From positions 372,001-436,000 of the forward strand of contig CAWBOK010000001.1 of assembly GCA_963790415.1 (NCBI GenBank): a DNA stretch of 64,000 nt, written 5' to 3'. Of this stretch, positions 62,659 through 64,000 are shown one piece after another (positions within the stretch are counted from its first letter, which is position 1; every line of letters starts with the position of its first letter). The notes beneath the pieces were generated by a model. That model saw only the letters and a list, made by a program, of their open reading frames with translations, was not told the origin of the DNA and did not search any database. This DNA comes from JAJZQZ01 sp963790415. Its GTDB lineage: Bacteria; Actinomycetota; Thermoleophilia; RBG-16-64-13. Position numbers and translations under genes: made by a program.

Positions 62659-64000
62659 TGCCGCCCACGAACGCCGCGATGAGTTCGTCGGCCCGCGCGG
62701 CCACCTCGGCGGGCAGGGCAGGCACCTTGTGGGTCTCCAGCAGGCGAAGGGCCTTTCGCCGTGCCCGCTCGGCCAGATCCTGGCTGCCTTCGTGCGCCCA
62801 CTTGTCTCGACCGTAGCGGTTGAGGATGGTGGGGCGCCACTGCACCTCGCGCATATAGCGGTAGGTGTGGTCGCTGGTCATGTAGTGGCCCCCGGGCCCG
62901 GTCTCGGCGACGGCGTCGACGGCCAGCGTGTCGCGGTTGACCTCGATGCCGGAGAGCAGCCTGCGGTTCATGCTGATGAACTCGTCCACCACCACGATCT
63001 CCTCCAGGGAGGCGGTGAGGCCGAAGTCGAGGTAGCCCACGTCGTGGGACAGGTTGGAACCGGCCTGCATGGCCAGGAACGTCAGCTGAGTGGCCTCCAT
63101 GCCAGCCTGGGCGTCGAGCGTCTGGCTGTCGCTGGTGCCGGCGTAGCCCCAGTTGGGGATGTCGAGCCACTTGGCCATCTCCACGGCGCAGAGATAGGTC
63201 ATGAGGTACTCGACGGCGTTGTAGCTGGACTGTGCGGTGACGAGGTCGAGCACCGCCGGCCCGATGCCGAACAGGAACGGCGCCCCCGGCCGCCGCAGTT
63301 GGTGCACCACCAGGCCGAAGAGGCTCTCGGCGGTGCCCTGGGCGGTGTGGCCGGCCACGGTGATGGGCGCGGTGGCCCCGGCCAGCGGCGCGGGCGAGTA
63401 GATCGACGGCACGCCGCTATCGGCGCACAGGAGGAGCTTGGCCAGGCTCTCTTCCGGGTGCTCCAAGGGTGAGATGGGCTCGTTGTAGACCACGAAGTAG
63501 GGCTTGAGGCGCAGGGCCTCCGCCCCGCCCGCGGAGCGTCGGGCTATCTCGATCATGACGGCGAGGTCGCCCGCGTTCTCGGCGGTCATGACCAGGGGCT
63601 TGGTGCTGTTCCGCATCATCTCCTGGAAGCTGAGGAGGTAGGAGTAGTGGGCGTCCCTGTCGGTGGGGTGGGCGGAGCTCATGATGAAGTCCATGTGCGG
63701 TAGCGCGTCACAGAGTCTGCGCGGCCCGTCCCACGTCGGCCAGGGTGCTCGGCCGGTGCTCGCCCGTCTCCAGGTCGTAGGTGCTCATGAGGTCGGAGCC
63801 GGTGCCGAAGTAGCTGTTGTAGCCGCCGAGTTCCATGGCGAGTGTCGCCGGAGCGGTCGTAGACGTTGACCACCGGGCGGCACGCTACGGCGGGCCTGTT
63901 CCACCAGGTGGCGGGGCACGAGGATGCGGTCCTCGGGGGTCTTGGTGCACCCGGCGGAGAGCAGCAACTCCTCCGCCTCGGGCGTGGTAGACCTTCATGC
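62651..64000 (-). CDS. MttB-superfamily methyltransferase 3, partial, frameshifted near window edge
   Basis: The C-terminal ~345 residues are clean (from MDFIMSSAHPTDRDAHYSYL to FVGGND): TMA-methyltransferase-like PITVAGHTAQGTAESLFGL, SYNAVEYLMTYLCAVEMAKWL and GPGGHYMTSDHTYRYM. Upstream, the protein continues through four +1 shifts (near 63712, 63853, 63872 and 63978) into LGGYNSYFGTGSDLMSTYDL and LVPRHLVEQARRS, and runs off the edge. It is more divergent from MttB1 and MttB2 than they are from each other. The apparent TGA near 63710 is a frame artefact: LCDALPHMDF reads through in the adjacent frame. The start is outside the window. Confidence 0.85.

Noticed and set aside
63700..63720. In-frame TGA before MDFIMSS in MttB3 as a second selenocysteine
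   Set aside because: The adjacent frame reads LCDALPHMDF continuously, so this is one of several +1 frameshifts, and no SECIS-like hairpin follows.
1..64000. CRISPR array, tRNA or rRNA genes, prophage or integrase
   Set aside because: No regularly spaced direct repeats, no RNA gene signatures and no phage or integrase proteins were recognised by reading.

Overview
The window is GC-rich (roughly two thirds G+C by eye) and gene-dense, from a bacterium with a largely anaerobic, one-carbon-oriented gene set: corrinoid/MttB methyltransferases, BadF/HgdC-type activases, ferredoxin-thioredoxin reductase and a flavin-free molybdenum hydroxylase. SLH-domain surface protein, MmpL exporter and actinobacteria-like gene content point to an anaerobic actinobacterial lineage, but I cannot place it with confidence. 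Many conserved genes carry single-base frameshifts that are all of the +1 (inserted base) type, some in homopolymers. This suggests a draft or metagenomic sequence with insertion errors, not wholesale gene decay.

Left part (1-15.5 kb): an edge-truncated MFS transporter, an SDR/serine-palmitoyltransferase-like pair (942-2949) that looks like the first two steps of sphingolipid synthesis, a second MFS transporter, methyltransferase, Fpg/Nei glycosylase, LON-domain protein, HAD hydrolase, a Mop-type molybdenum hydroxylase, a drug-type ABC exporter, a 25-residue basic peptide gene, an NmrA-like protein and Ppx. Middle (15.5-42.6 kb): Ppk1, penicillin acylase-like protein, glutamate dehydrogenase, a large receiver/PEP-synthase-like protein, glutaredoxin plus ferredoxin-thioredoxin reductase, SerC, RlmKL, ornithine cyclodeaminase-like protein, thioesterase, CDF transporter, SLH protein, a two-gene activase/dehydratase-like system, DUF2177 and MmpL proteins.

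Right part (42.7-64 kb): an apparently coordinated catabolic island. Minus-strand genes encode three MttB-superfamily methyltransferases, a corrinoid protein, a methyl-H4folate:corrinoid methyltransferase-like protein, HutH, HutI, FtcD, a separate cyclodeaminase, a HutC/GntR-type regulator, an Fe-S protein and an opine dehydrogenase-like protein. Plus-strand genes encode an enolase-superfamily enzyme and a complete oligopeptide-type ABC importer. I infer uptake and demethylation of an N-methylated amino acid, possibly a methylated histidine, with methyl and formimino groups both delivered to tetrahydrofolate.

The two most notable signals are these. (1) A MerB-like organomercurial lyase gene (57861-58520) has an in-frame TGA exactly at the catalytic Cys159 position. 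It is followed 12 nt later by a hairpin with the bacterial SECIS layout (3 bp, bulged U, 3 bp, GGUC loop), so it is a strong selenoprotein candidate. (2) A dispersed family of ~167-bp palindrome-ended elements has three full copies, one internally deleted copy and two solo ends. One full copy is inserted in frame between the two domains of RlmKL, and others abut TAG stop codons.
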